Positions 45,700-54,113 are shown, numbered from the stretch's first letter. The stretch: 64,000 nucleotides of DNA from Streptomyces alboniger (GCF_008704395.1 NZ_CP023695.1:5518001-5582000), one strand, 5' to 3'. Numbers and translations: made by a program. Notes: generated by a model from the letters alone, not told the origin.

Positions 45700-46911
45700 G
45701 TGAGACAGGTTGCGAGGCGCGCACGGCGCGCAGGGGCCGCGCTGGCCGCGGCAGTGACATGGGCCGGACTGCTGGCCGGGGCGGCGGGCTGCACCGGCGG
45801 CGGCCTCGACGGAGTCCTCGGGAAACCGCGCTCACCCGCGGACGCGATCCGGGTGACCCCCGACGACGAGAGCAGAGGCGTCAAGCCCGACGAACGGCTG
45901 GAGGTGAAGGTCCCCGGCGGCCGACTGGAGTCGGTCGAGGTGGTCCGGACGCAGGACGCGCAGCAGTTCGATGTGCCCGGCCGCATCGACGAGGACGGCA
46001 TGACCTGGCGCCCTCTGGACAAGGGCCCGCTCGCCGTCGCCGCCACCTACAAGGTCGACGCCGTCGCCCTGGACGGCCACGGCCGCCGCACCGCCCGGCA
46101 CACGACCTTCCGGACGGAGGTCCCCGACAAGCGCTTCGTCGCCTACGTGGCGCCCGAGAACCGCTCCACGGTCGGCACCGGCATGATCATCTCCCTGGAG
46201 TTCAACCAGGAGGTGGAGAACCGCGCGGCGGTGCAGCGCGCCATCGAGGTCACCGCCCGCCCGGCCGTCGACATCCGCCCGCACTGGTTCGGCAAGACCC
46301 GCGTGGACTTCCGCCCCGAGAAGTACTGGAAGCCCGGCACGAAGGTCACCGTCGGACTGCGGCTGCGCGACGTCGAGGCCGCGCCCGGTGTCTTCGGCCT
46401 CCAGGACAAGACCTTCGCGTTCACCGTCGGCCGCAACCAGGAGTCGCTGGTCGACGCCGCCGACCACACCATGGAGGTGCGCCGCGACGGTGAGCTGATC
46501 TCCACCGTGCCGATCACCGCTGGAGCCCCCAAGACCACCACGTACAACGGGAAGATGGTGGTGACGGAGATGCTCGAAGTGACCCGCATGAACAGCCGCA
46601 CGGTCGGCTTCGGCGGCGAGTACGACATCCCCGACGTGCCGCACGCCATCCGCCTGACGACCTCCGGCACCTTCCTGCACGGCAACTACTGGGCCCCGGA
46701 CGCCCCCGGCAACACGAATGTCAGCCATGGTTGCGTGGGCCTGCGCGACGTGAAGGGCGGCAGTTCCAAGACACCCGCGGGCTGGTTCTTCGACCGCACC
46801 CTCATCGGGGACGTCGTCGAAGTGGTCAACAGCGATGACAAGAAAGTCGCTCCCGACAACGGCCTCGGCGGCTGGAACATGGGGTGGAAGGACTGGGTGA
46901 AATCAGGGTGA
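45700..46911 (+). CDS. L,D-transpeptidase lipoprotein (YkuD) with Ig-like domains, copy 1
   Basis: A 403-residue cell-wall enzyme making 3-3 peptidoglycan crosslinks. It has a lipobox GAAGC (about residue 30), two bacterial Ig-like domains (about 45-265, with WFGKTRVDFRPEKYW as in mycobacterial LdtMt2), and a YkuD domain with catalytic C345 in VSHGCVGL and the preceding HGNYW. The C-terminal tail wraps GGWNMGWKDW as in relatives. GTG 45700 is the only usable start ahead of the lipoprotein signal, though its ribosome site is weak. A paralogue follows directly. Confidence 0.92.
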   Translation: MRQVARRARRAGAALAAAVTWAGLLAGAAGCTGGGLDGVLGKPRSPADAIRVTPDDESRGVKPDERLEVKVPGGRLESVEVVRTQDAQQFDVPGRIDEDGMTWRPLDKGPLAVAATYKVDAVALDGHGRRTARHTTFRTEVPDKRFVAYVAPENRSTVGTGMIISLEFNQEVENRAAVQRAIEVTARPAVDIRPHWFGKTRVDFRPEKYWKPGTKVTVGLRLRDVEAAPGVFGLQDKTFAFTVGRNQESLVDAADHTMEVRRDGELISTVPITAGAPKTTTYNGKMVVTEMLEVTRMNSRTVGFGGEYDIPDVPHAIRLTTSGTFLHGNYWAPDAPGNTNVSHGCVGLRDVKGGSSKTPAGWFFDRTLIGDVVEVVNSDDKKVAPDNGLGGWNMGWKDWVKSG

Positions 46912-47085
46912 AGAACGGCCGACCATGATCCATCCGCACCCCGCGGGCAGTTGGAACGGAACGGTGACATTGGCGGGGAGTCGCCGCCCGGATCCATATG
47001 GTTATCTATCGCTGGCGCGTGTCTGAAACGCGCAGGTGCACTGGGGTGCGGGCCTGGATCCAGGCCGTGCGAGGGGAGACACATC

Positions 47086-48324
47086 TTGAACGGGCGACCG
47101 ATATCGGGGACGTCGGTTGGCGCGCGCACGCGCGCGCGACGGCGGGGCGCCAGAGGGCTGACAGCGGTGCTGTCGGGAGCGGCACTGCTGGCGGTGGCGG
47201 CCTGCGGCGGGGGCGGCTCGGACGCGGGCGGGGACGGCAAGGGCAAGGCGGACAAGAACGCCCCGTCGGCGGCCGTCGTGACGATAGCCCCCAAGGACGG
47301 GGCGAAGTCGGTGGCCACCAGCGGGGCCCTGAAGATATCCGCCGACAAGGGCAAGCTCTCCCAGGTCAAGGTCGAGGACAGCAAGGGCAACCCGGTCCCC
47401 GGCAAGATCACCTCGGGCGGCGCGGCCTGGACGCCCGCGCACCACCTCGCGGCGGCCACGACGTACAAGGTCCACGCGGTGGCGAAGGACTCCGAGGGCC
47501 GCGCGTCGGCCAAGGACACCTCCTTCACCACCCTCACCCCGCAGAACACCTTCATCGGCCAGTTCACACCGGAGGACGGCTCGAAGGTCGGCGTCGGAAT
47601 GCCGTTCTCGGTGCGGTTCACGCGCGGCATCACCGACCCGAAGGCCGTCGAGAAGGCCATCGAGATCAAGACCGAGCCGTCCGTGCCGGTCGAGGGCCAC
47701 TGGTTCGGCAACGACCGCATCGACTTCCGCCCGGAGAAGTACTGGAAGGCCGGTACGAAGGTCACCGTCAAGCTCAACCTCGACGGTGTCGAGGGCCGCC
47801 CGGGCGTCTACGGCAAGCAGTCCAAGACCCTGGACTTCACCATCGGCCGCAGCCAGGTCTCCACCGTCGACGCCAAGACGCACCAGATGAAGGTCGTCCG
47901 CGACGGCAAGCAGATCAAGAAGATCCCGATCACCGCGGGCGCGCCCGGCACGACCACGTACAACGGCCAGATGGTCATCAGCGAGAAGCTCCAGGTGACC
48001 CGGATGAACGGCGAGACCGTCGGCTTCGGCGGCGAGTACGACATCAAGGACGTCCCGCACGCGATGCGCCTGTCGACCTCCGGCACGTTCATCCACGGCA
48101 ACTACTGGGCGGGCGGCGTCTTCGGCAACTCCAACGCCAGCCACGGCTGCATAGGTCTGAGCGACGTGCGCGGCGGCTACAGCAAGAAGACGCCCGCCGG
48201 CTGGTTCTTCAACAACTCGATGATCGGCGACGTCGTCGTGGTGAAGAACTCCGCGGACAAGAACATCCAGCCCGAGAACGGCTACAACGGCTGGAACATG
48301 TCGTGGGAGAAGTGGAAGGCGTAA
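47086..48324 (+). CDS. L,D-transpeptidase lipoprotein (YkuD) with Ig-like domains, copy 2
   Basis: A 412-residue paralogue of the preceding gene with the same order: arginine-rich n-region, lipobox VAAC (about residue 39) followed by GGGGSDAGGDGKGKADK, two Ig-like domains, and a YkuD domain with C355 in ASHGCIGL. TTG 47086 follows GAGGGGAG at seven bases and gives a proper lipoprotein signal. An earlier in-frame start would add about 45 unconserved residues. Adjacent copies suggest either dosage or specialised growth phases. Beta-lactams other than carbapenems are poor inhibitors of this class. Confidence 0.93.
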   Translation: MNGRPISGTSVGARTRARRRGARGLTAVLSGAALLAVAACGGGGSDAGGDGKGKADKNAPSAAVVTIAPKDGAKSVATSGALKISADKGKLSQVKVEDSKGNPVPGKITSGGAAWTPAHHLAAATTYKVHAVAKDSEGRASAKDTSFTTLTPQNTFIGQFTPEDGSKVGVGMPFSVRFTRGITDPKAVEKAIEIKTEPSVPVEGHWFGNDRIDFRPEKYWKAGTKVTVKLNLDGVEGRPGVYGKQSKTLDFTIGRSQVSTVDAKTHQMKVVRDGKQIKKIPITAGAPGTTTYNGQMVISEKLQVTRMNGETVGFGGEYDIKDVPHAMRLSTSGTFIHGNYWAGGVFGNSNASHGCIGLSDVRGGYSKKTPAGWFFNNSMIGDVVVVKNSADKNIQPENGYNGWNMSWEKWKA

Positions 48325-48344
48325 CGCCTCCCGAGGAGTGACCC

Positions 48345-48385
48345 GTGGGGCCCGGCGCACTGTGACGAAGTGCACCGGGCCCCAC
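48345..48385 (+). terminator. Terminator after the second L,D-transpeptidase
   Basis: A 17-bp stem (48345-48361 with 48369-48385, GTGGGGCCCGG and complement) has one mismatch and a 7-nt loop. It starts 20 bases after the stop and ends before the enoyl-CoA hydratase gene. Confidence 0.75.
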
Positions 48386-48413
48386 GGCGTTAACCCCCGC
48401 TAACGTGCCTGTC

Positions 48414-49181
48414 ATGACTGCACACCTCGAAGTCGCTGAAGGCGTCGGCACGATCCGGCTCGACCGTCCCCCCATGAACGCCCTGGACATCGCCACCCAG
48501 GACCGCCTCAAGGAACTCGCCGCCGAGGCCACGCGCCGCGACGACGTGCGCGCCGTGGTGATCTATGGCGGCGAGAAGGTGTTCGCGGCGGGCGCGGACA
48601 TCAAGGAGATGCAGGCCATGGACCACGCGGCCATGATCGCGCGCTCCGGGGCCCTCCAGGAGTCCTTCACCGCGGTGGCCCGCATCCCCAAGCCCGTCGT
48701 CGCCGCCGTCAACGGCTACGCGCTCGGCGGCGGTTGCGAACTGGCCCTGTGTGCCGACTTCCGCATCGCCGCGGACAACGTCAAGCTCGGCCAGCCCGAG
48801 ATCCTGCTGGGCCTCATCCCCGGTGCGGGCGGCACCCAGCGCCTCGCCCGCCTGGTCGGCCCGTCCAAGGCCAAGGACCTCATCTTCACCGGGCGCCAGG
48901 TGAAGGCGGAGGAGGCGCTCGCCATCGGCCTGGTGGACCGCGTCGTACCCGCCGCCGAGGTGTACGAGCAGGCGCACGCCTGGGCCGCACGGCTCGCGCA
49001 GGGGCCGGCCATCGCGCTGCGCGCCGCCAAGGAGTCCATCGACGCGGGCCTGGAGACGGACCTCGACACGGGCCTGGCCATCGAGCGGACGTGGTTCGCG
49101 GGCCTGTTCGCCACGGAGGACCGGCAGCGGGGCATGCGGAGCTTCGTCGAGGAGGGCCCCGGCAAGGCGAAGTTCGTATGA
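48414..49181 (+). CDS. Enoyl-CoA hydratase/isomerase family protein
   Basis: A 255-residue crotonase-fold enzyme. The oxyanion-hole and CoA motifs are FAAGADIKEM and NGYALGGGCELALCADF. Both catalytic glutamates are present: one in GCELAL, one in QPEILLGLIPGAGGTQRL. This matches true hydratases that add water to trans-2-enoyl-CoA in fatty-acid oxidation or polyketide precursor supply. ATG 48414 is used; GTG 48405 is in frame. Neither has a clear ribosome site, so leaderless translation is possible. It stands alone. Confidence 0.93.
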   Translation: MTAHLEVAEGVGTIRLDRPPMNALDIATQDRLKELAAEATRRDDVRAVVIYGGEKVFAAGADIKEMQAMDHAAMIARSGALQESFTAVARIPKPVVAAVNGYALGGGCELALCADFRIAADNVKLGQPEILLGLIPGAGGTQRLARLVGPSKAKDLIFTGRQVKAEEALAIGLVDRVVPAAEVYEQAHAWAARLAQGPAIALRAAKESIDAGLETDLDTGLAIERTWFAGLFATEDRQRGMRSFVEEGPGKAKFV

Positions 49182-49375
49182 ACTCCCTTGCTCACCGCTC
49201 CAGTTGAACCGACGTCAGCCGACGTCCTCCCCCGAAGGGGCGGTTTATCGGCGGCTTAAGAGAGCCTTAAACCTGCCCGGTTCGAGGCTGTAAGTGATCA
49301 CCTGTAAGCGACAAGTCATCGCAGGTGAGAGCGGCTTCCCCGGCTCATTTCTGCCAGTGGCATATGCCTACTCCA

Positions 49376-49402
49376 CCCCCCGGAATGGTTGGTTCCGGGG
49401 GG
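49376..49402 (+). promoter_or_regulatory. Hairpin in front of the RsbW-like gene
   Basis: CCCCCCGGAA (49376-49385) and TTCCGGGGGG (49393-49402) form a perfect 10-bp stem with a 7-nt loop, then CTTATTCCTT. It may terminate readthrough from the hydratase gene or attenuate the RsbW-like gene, whose start is 43 bases on. Confidence 0.6.
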
Positions 49403-49444
49403 CTTATTCCTTCGGAACGGCCCCGGCGGGGGTTCTGGGCGGCC

Positions 49445-49960
49445 ATGATGGGGGGCATGGCGGGGCTGGAGGGTTACGAACGGCCGCGGCGGCACGGGAG
49501 TGCGACCGCGGCGCGCTGGTCGCCGGCGGTAGAGGACGAACACGCGCTGAAGGCGCTCGAGTTGTTCGGCAATCCGACGGACGCGGAAGTTCCGCTGCCG
49601 TCGCGCCCGGAGTCCGCCGCCATCGCGCGCCGACTCGCCCAGGTCGTCGTCCTGCGCCACTGGCACCTCTCCCCGAAGCTCACCGAGGACGTCGTCCTGC
49701 TCGTCTCCGAACTCGTCGGGAACGCCGTGCGGCACACCGGCGCCCGGGTCTTCGGCCTCCGCATGGAGAAGCGGCGCGGCTGGATCCGCGTGGAGGTCCG
49801 CGACCCCTCGCGGGGCCTGCCCTGTCTGATGCCCGTGCACGAGATGGACCTGAGCGGACGCGGCCTCTTCCTCGTCGACAAGCTCTCCGACCGCTGGGGC
49901 GTCGATCTGCTGCCGCGCGGCAAGACGACGTGGTTCGAGATGCGGGTCTCCGACCGCTGA
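49445..49960 (+). CDS. ATP-binding anti-sigma-type regulator (RsbW/HATPase_c_2)
   Basis: A 171-residue single-domain protein of the RsbW/SpoIIAB serine-kinase type. The ATPase motifs are LLVSELVGNAVRHTG (N box), VEVRDPSRGLPCL (G1-like) and GRGLFLVDKLSDRWG (G2). Streptomyces has dozens of such proteins that bind sigma factors or phosphorylate anti-anti-sigma proteins; no sigma gene is adjacent, so the partner is unknown. ATG 49445 or 49457 may be the start. The G1 motif is slightly degenerate (DPSRG for DxGxG), common among orphan members. Confidence 0.87.
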   Translation: MMGGMAGLEGYERPRRHGSATAARWSPAVEDEHALKALELFGNPTDAEVPLPSRPESAAIARRLAQVVVLRHWHLSPKLTEDVVLLVSELVGNAVRHTGARVFGLRMEKRRGWIRVEVRDPSRGLPCLMPVHEMDLSGRGLFLVDKLSDRWGVDLLPRGKTTWFEMRVSDR

Positions 49961-50320
49961 CACGCGAAAGCCCCCTGCGGCCGCGAGCGGGCGGGGGGCC
50001 TCCGTGGGGCGGCGTGGACGGTTTTGGGGTGTGTCCACGGCCGCCGAGACGACCTGAGCCCGGGTCAATGGGGGTCGTGACCCCGACTATGGCAGACGGG
50101 GGCTCAAGATCCAAAAGGCCCGCACGGGCATTAAGGGGCAAATTAGGACAGCTGTAAGGCGAATCCTTGGTGAGTTGGGCCACTTGCCTGGTAAAGGCTG
50201 GTTAAAGCGCGGCTGTGGCAGGTGATAAACAAGATCCGGAAAGTCCGGTGCTGCCACCGGGAGGGCTCGCGAGTCGGGTCAATAACCGCAAATCGTCCTT
50301 TACGCCCCTTAAATGGTCGC
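49961..50320. other. Gene-free region with terminator and structured leader
   Basis: 360 bases without a supportable gene. After the terminator (49970-49999) the sequence becomes locally A/T-richer from about 50090. It contains stem CCGGTG/CACCGG (50245-50250 with 50255-50260) close to the deacetylase start. The folded, A-rich leader before a cell-wall enzyme could be a riboswitch, but it does not match a class I know. Confidence 0.45.
49970..49999 (+). terminator. Terminator after the RsbW-like gene
   Basis: GCCCCCTGC (49970-49978) pairs with GCGGGGGGC (49991-49999), with one G-U wobble. The loop can itself fold. It lies ten bases after the stop. Confidence 0.5.
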
Positions 50321-51265
50321 GTGACTGAGCATGCGACGGATGCGGGAGCCCCCGGCGGCAGGCGGCGGGGGGTGCTGCGGGCCGGGGCGGCGGTGACCGC
50401 CACGGGGATCGGAGCCGCGCTCGGAGCCACGCTCGGGGGCGGGCTCCTCGCGGGATGCGGCACCACGGGCTCCGGGCGCGCCTCCGACCCCGCGCGCGCC
50501 TCCTACCCCACACGCGCCACGGACTCCGCACGCGCTTCCGGCCCCGCGGGCACTACGGACCCCGCGCACTCCTCAGGCCCCGTGCGCACCTCCGACCCCG
50601 CACGCAACGGCCCTCCCTCCTCCAGGGCGCCCTCGCCAGGACCCGCGCCCCGCCGCTTCCCCGGCCTCCCCGAACAGATCACCCACGGCCCCCGCGACCG
50701 CCCCCGGGTCGCCCTCACCTTCCACGGGCAGGGCGATCCCGCCACCGCCGAGGCGCTGCTCGCCGAGGCGGAGAGGGCGGGCGCCAAGGTCACCGTGCTC
50801 GCCGTCGGCGGCTGGCTCGACGAACACCCCGCCCTCGCCCGCCGCATCCTGGACGGCGGCCACGACCTCGGCAACCACACCCTGCGCCACCTCGACATCA
50901 ACGACATGTCCGAGGCCGACGCCTACGCCGAGATCACCGGGTGCGCGGACCGCCTGCGGCGCCTCACCGGCTCCGTCGGCACCTGGTTCCGCCCCTCGCG
51001 CGCCCGCACGGCGAGCCCCCTCGTCACCCGCCTCGCCCACCGCGCGGGGTATCCGCACGTCCTCTCGTACGACGTCGACTCCCTCGACTTCACCTCGCCG
51101 GGCGCCCCGGCCGTCACCCGCACGATCGCCGCCGAGGTCCGTGCGGGATCCGTGGTGAGCCTGCACTTCGGGTACGCGGACACCGTCGCCGCGCTCCCCG
51201 ACATCCTGCAAGAACTGGAACGCCGCGGCCTGCGCGCGGTGACGACCACGGAGCTGCTGACCTGA
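50321..51265 (+). CDS. Polysaccharide deacetylase (NodB) lipoprotein, Tat-type, altered metal site
   Basis: A 314-residue exported NodB-fold protein. The N-terminus has a twin-arginine-like GRRRGVLRAGAA and a lipobox LAGC (about residue 46), suggesting a Tat lipoprotein. A repeated RASDPA-type linker covers residues 53-94. The domain (about 125-310) has motif 1 as ALTFHGQGD, where the usual first Asp is His, motif 2 HTLRH and motif 3 FRPSR. The metal site is therefore altered and activity is uncertain. GTG 50321 is preferred; GTG 50222 in frame lacks a signal context. It overlaps the beta-propeller gene by one base. Confidence 0.85.
   Translation: MTEHATDAGAPGGRRRGVLRAGAAVTATGIGAALGATLGGGLLAGCGTTGSGRASDPARASYPTRATDSARASGPAGTTDPAHSSGPVRTSDPARNGPPSSRAPSPGPAPRRFPGLPEQITHGPRDRPRVALTFHGQGDPATAEALLAEAERAGAKVTVLAVGGWLDEHPALARRILDGGHDLGNHTLRHLDINDMSEADAYAEITGCADRLRRLTGSVGTWFRPSRARTASPLVTRLAHRAGYPHVLSYDVDSLDFTSPGAPAVTRTIAAEVRAGSVVSLHFGYADTVAALPDILQELERRGLRAVTTTELLT
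50477..50602 (+). repeat. Seven tandem 18-bp repeats encoding a six-residue linker unit
   Basis: Seven in-frame units (starts at 50477, 50495, 50513, 50531, 50549, 50567 and 50585) encode RASDPA, RASYPT, RATDSA, RASGPA, GTTDPA, HSSGPV and RTSDPA. They form a flexible Ala/Ser/Pro linker between the lipid anchor and the deacetylase domain and could vary in copy number between strains. Confidence 0.85.
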
Positions 51266-52452
51266 TGTCCCGTACGCGACTGAACCTGACCAAGCGCGCC
51301 GCCGCCGCTCTCGCCGCCGGTGCCGTCCTCGCCGCCCTCGCCGGCTGCGGCGGCGACAAGCGGTCCGACGAGGCCCTCGGTACCGAGGGCGTCCGCAAGC
51401 CCGCGAAGCCCAAGTCCGCCCCCGGGCTGCCCGGCATGCCGCCCGTCCTCGACCCCAAGGACGCCTATGCCGCGGACCGGCCGAACGCCCTTTCGCCCGT
51501 GGCCAAGAAGTTCCTGCCGCGCGTCTACGTCCCGAACACCGAGTCCGACACGGTGTCCGTCATCGACCCCAAGAAGTTCAAGGTCGTCGAGACCATCAAG
51601 GTCGGCGACCAGCCGCAGCACGTCGTCCCCTCCTGGGACATGAAGACCCTCTGGGTCAACAACGACCTCGGCGACAGCCTCACCGCCATCGACCCGGTCA
51701 CCGGCGAGACGGGCCGCACCGTCGACGTCTCGGACCCGTACAACCTCTACTTCACGCCGAACGGCAAGCACGCCATCGTCATGGCCTCCATGGACCGCGA
51801 ACTCGTCTTCCGCGACCCGAAGACCATGAACCGCGTCAAGACCGTCCCCGTGACCTGCGCGGGCGTCAACCACGCCGACTTCTCCATGGACGGCCGCTAC
51901 TTCATCGTCTCCTGCGAGTTCTCCGGCGAACTCCTCAAGGTCGACACGGAGAAGATGAAGATCGTCGGCCAGCAGAAGATCCCCTTCAAGGGCGCCATGC
52001 CGCAGGACGTGAAGATGTCCCCGGACGGCAAGACGTTCTACATCGCCGACATGATGGCGCACGGCATGTGGGTCCTGGACGGCAAGAAGTTCACGACGCC
52101 GAAGCTCCTGCGCACCGGCAAGGGCTGCCACGGCCTGTACGTCAGCCGCGACTCCAAGGAGATGTACATCTCCAACCGCGGCGAGGGCACCATCTCCGTC
52201 TTCGACTTCCCGAAGAACAGACTCACCAAGAAGTGGAAGCTTCCGCAGGGCGGCAGCCCCGACATGGGCGGCGTCTCGGCGGACGGCAACACGCTCTGGC
52301 TCTCGGGGCGTTACGACTCCGAGGTGTACGCCATCGACACCCGCACAGGTGTCCAGCTGGCCCGCATTCCGGTCGGCAGCGGGCCACACGGCCTCGCCGT
52401 CTACCCGCAGCCCGGGCGCTATTCCCTCGGGCACACGGGCATCTTCCGTTGA
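51265..52452 (+). CDS. YncE/YVTN-family beta-propeller lipoprotein
   Basis: A 395-residue secreted beta-propeller: lipobox LAGC near residue 28, a charged linker, then repeated YVTN-type blades (YVPNTESDTVSVIDPKKFKV, TLWVNNDLGDSLTAIDP, MYISNRGEGTISVFD, TLWLSGRYDSEVYAID). Such propellers often bind other surface proteins or carry enzymatic loops; no catalytic motif is apparent. Its ATG shares a base with the deacetylase stop (TGATG, 51263-51267), so the two are translated together. They probably act together in the cell envelope. No obvious regulator is adjacent. Confidence 0.9.
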   Translation: MSRTRLNLTKRAAAALAAGAVLAALAGCGGDKRSDEALGTEGVRKPAKPKSAPGLPGMPPVLDPKDAYAADRPNALSPVAKKFLPRVYVPNTESDTVSVIDPKKFKVVETIKVGDQPQHVVPSWDMKTLWVNNDLGDSLTAIDPVTGETGRTVDVSDPYNLYFTPNGKHAIVMASMDRELVFRDPKTMNRVKTVPVTCAGVNHADFSMDGRYFIVSCEFSGELLKVDTEKMKIVGQQKIPFKGAMPQDVKMSPDGKTFYIADMMAHGMWVLDGKKFTTPKLLRTGKGCHGLYVSRDSKEMYISNRGEGTISVFDFPKNRLTKKWKLPQGGSPDMGGVSADGNTLWLSGRYDSEVYAIDTRTGVQLARIPVGSGPHGLAVYPQPGRYSLGHTGIFR

Positions 52453-52547
52453 CAGATTGATGGTTGACGGTTGATCGATGCCGACACCGGGCACAAAAAG
52501 GGCAGTTCGCAAACCCCCCCGGCGTATCACTGCTCTCGGAGGCCGCC

Positions 52548-53099
52548 ATGCTGCGTGGCATCGACGTCAGCTCCCATCAGTCCACGTTCTCCACCGACGG
52601 CCTCTCCTTCGTGATCATAAAAGCGACGGAGGGCCGCTCGTACGTCAACCCGAAACTGGCCGCCCAGACCAAGCAGGCCCGCGACGGCGGCTGCGTCGTC
52701 GGCTTCTACCACTTCCTGTGGCCGGGGAACATCACGGCCCAGGCGGAGTACTTCGTCAGCAAGGCCCCCGAGCAGACGGGGGACTTGCTGGCGGTGGACT
52801 GGGAGTGGACGGGGGACCACACGGCCGCCACCAACGCGGAGAAGGACCGCTTCATCCGCGAGGTGAAGCGGCTCCGCCCCGGTCACAGGGTGATTCTCTA
52901 CTGCAACCGGGATTTCTGGTTGAACCGGGACGACACGTCCTACGCGGGTGACGGACTGTGGATCGCCGACTACGTCACGGCGGGCAAGCCGCGCATCCAG
53001 GCGCAGTGGAAGATCCATCAGTACACGTCGTCGCCGATCGACAAGAACGTCGCCTGTTTCGAGAGCGAGGACGCGATGCGGGAGTGGGCGTCGCCCTAG
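52548..53099 (+). CDS. GH25 lysozyme-like muramidase without signal peptide
   Basis: A 183-residue protein that is essentially one GH25 domain: N-terminal GIDVSSHQ (D6), acid pair in AVDWEWTG (D84, E86), CNRDFWL and a KIHQYTS segment near the end. GH25 enzymes cleave the muramic acid-glucosamine bond of peptidoglycan. No signal peptide or binding domain is present. ATG 52548 has GGAGG five bases before it, so a missing leader is not an annotation error. Release by lysis, a holin or a contractile particle is possible, but no such genes are nearby. Confidence 0.9.
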   Translation: MLRGIDVSSHQSTFSTDGLSFVIIKATEGRSYVNPKLAAQTKQARDGGCVVGFYHFLWPGNITAQAEYFVSKAPEQTGDLLAVDWEWTGDHTAATNAEKDRFIREVKRLRPGHRVILYCNRDFWLNRDDTSYAGDGLWIADYVTAGKPRIQAQWKIHQYTSSPIDKNVACFESEDAMREWASP

Positions 53100-53129
53100 T
53101 CGTCCGTCCGGGCCGCCCCCCTAGGCGGG

Positions 53130-53789
53130 TCAGGCGCGCCAGTCGGCCGTGCGCTCCGGGGTGGCCGCTTCGAGGGCCTTGCGGATCTCCTCGACGCCGC
53201 CGCGGTGGCCGTACACGGGAGTTCCGGGCTGCTGGCGCCACGACTCGTCCTGGCCGCCGTTGTCGACGGTGTCGAAGCCGAGTTCGTCGATGAGGTCGCG
53301 TACGACCTTCTTGGCGGCCTCGTCGTCGCCGGACACCGGCAGGGCTACGCGGCCCGGGGCGCCCTTGGGCTGCGGCTTGTCGAGGATGTCGTCGGAGTAC
53401 GTGCCGTTGAACGCCTTGACGACGGGGTGGCCGATCTGCCGCTCCGTCCAGCGGCTCTCGGGCAGGCCGTCCTCGATCTCGGCGATCCTGCCGTCGCGCT
53501 GCTGCGGGTAGTAGTTGCCGGTGTCGATGACGGCGACGTCCTCGGCCGCCCCGTCGAGGAAGCCCTTGGGCAGGTCGGGCACGGCCTTGAGCGGGATCGT
53601 CACGACGACGACCTGCGCGCCGCGGGCGGCCTCCTCGACGGGGACGGGCGTCGCGCCGGTCTCCTCGGCGAGGGCGGTCAGGGTGTGCGGGCCACGGGAG
53701 TTCGCGACGGAGACGTCGTGGCCGAGAGCGGTGAGGCGACGGGTGAGGTTGCCGCCGATGTTGCCCGCCCCGATGATGCCGATCTTCAT
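53130..53789 (-). CDS. F420/NADP-type oxidoreductase (NADPH-dependent reductase)
   Basis: A 219-residue Rossmann protein: MKIGIIGAGNIGGNLTRRL and the NADP-choosing ANSRGPHTL loop, as in F420-dependent NADP reductases and related short proteins. KAFNGTY and PVSGDDEAAKKVV follow in the substrate half. It might move hydride between F420 and NADP or act on another cofactor. ATG 53789 with AAAGGG five bases away is clear, though the frame stays open upstream into gene debris. It converges with the GH25 gene. Confidence 0.9.
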   Translation of the reverse strand: MKIGIIGAGNIGGNLTRRLTALGHDVSVANSRGPHTLTALAEETGATPVPVEEAARGAQVVVVTIPLKAVPDLPKGFLDGAAEDVAVIDTGNYYPQQRDGRIAEIEDGLPESRWTERQIGHPVVKAFNGTYSDDILDKPQPKGAPGRVALPVSGDDEAAKKVVRDLIDELGFDTVDNGGQDESWRQQPGTPVYGHRGGVEEIRKALEAATPERTADWRA

Positions 53790-53914
53790 GACTGCCCTTT
53801 CGATGGTCCGTACGGTCGTAACGGAGGTAACCTCCGGAACCGCCCGGGGTATTCCGGGCACGCCGAACGGATCATCGTTCGACCGCACGGCCGGGCCTCG
53901 GGCCTTCGCGACGT

Positions 53915-54013
53915 CTACCCCACGTGCCCGTTCGTCTCCAGCAGGCGGTGCGTGTCCCGGATCCGGTCCAGGCCCTCGAAGACCTCGGCGACCGCCGGCC
54001 GGTGCTCCGCTGC
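53915..54013 (-). pseudogene. C-terminal remnant of a zinc-type alcohol/quinone oxidoreductase
   Basis: Thirty-two codons ending at TAG 53915 read HRPAVAEVFEGLDRIRDTHR then LLETNGHVG, the typical C-terminal helix of MDR quinone oxidoreductases (PLERAAEAHRLLESGGHVGKIVL). The final GKIVL is missing and nothing upstream on this strand matches the rest of the enzyme. It abuts an AraC fragment on the other strand. Confidence 0.6.
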
Positions 54014-54105
54014 GGTCGGCGGCCGAACGTGCCGGATACGCGACGGAGTGCGCCTTCGCCAAGACGTTCAGGCGGGAGTTCGGTCTCGCGCCGGGCCGGG
54101 CGATG
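54010..54105 (+). pseudogene. AraC-family HTH remnant
   Basis: LRSAAERAGYATECAFAKTF followed by RREFGLAPGR is the second helix-turn-helix of an AraC regulator (normal form AERVGYASEAAFSRAFRREFG...PGRYR). Only about 32 codons remain, with no start and no sensor domain. It joins directly to the oxidoreductase fragment. Confidence 0.7.
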
Positions 54106-54113
54106 ACCTGCGC

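Noticed and set aside
50222..50320. Earlier start (GTG 50222) for the deacetylase
   Set aside because: It would bury the twin-arginine/lipoprotein signal 80 residues inside the protein; GTG 50321 places it at the N-terminus.
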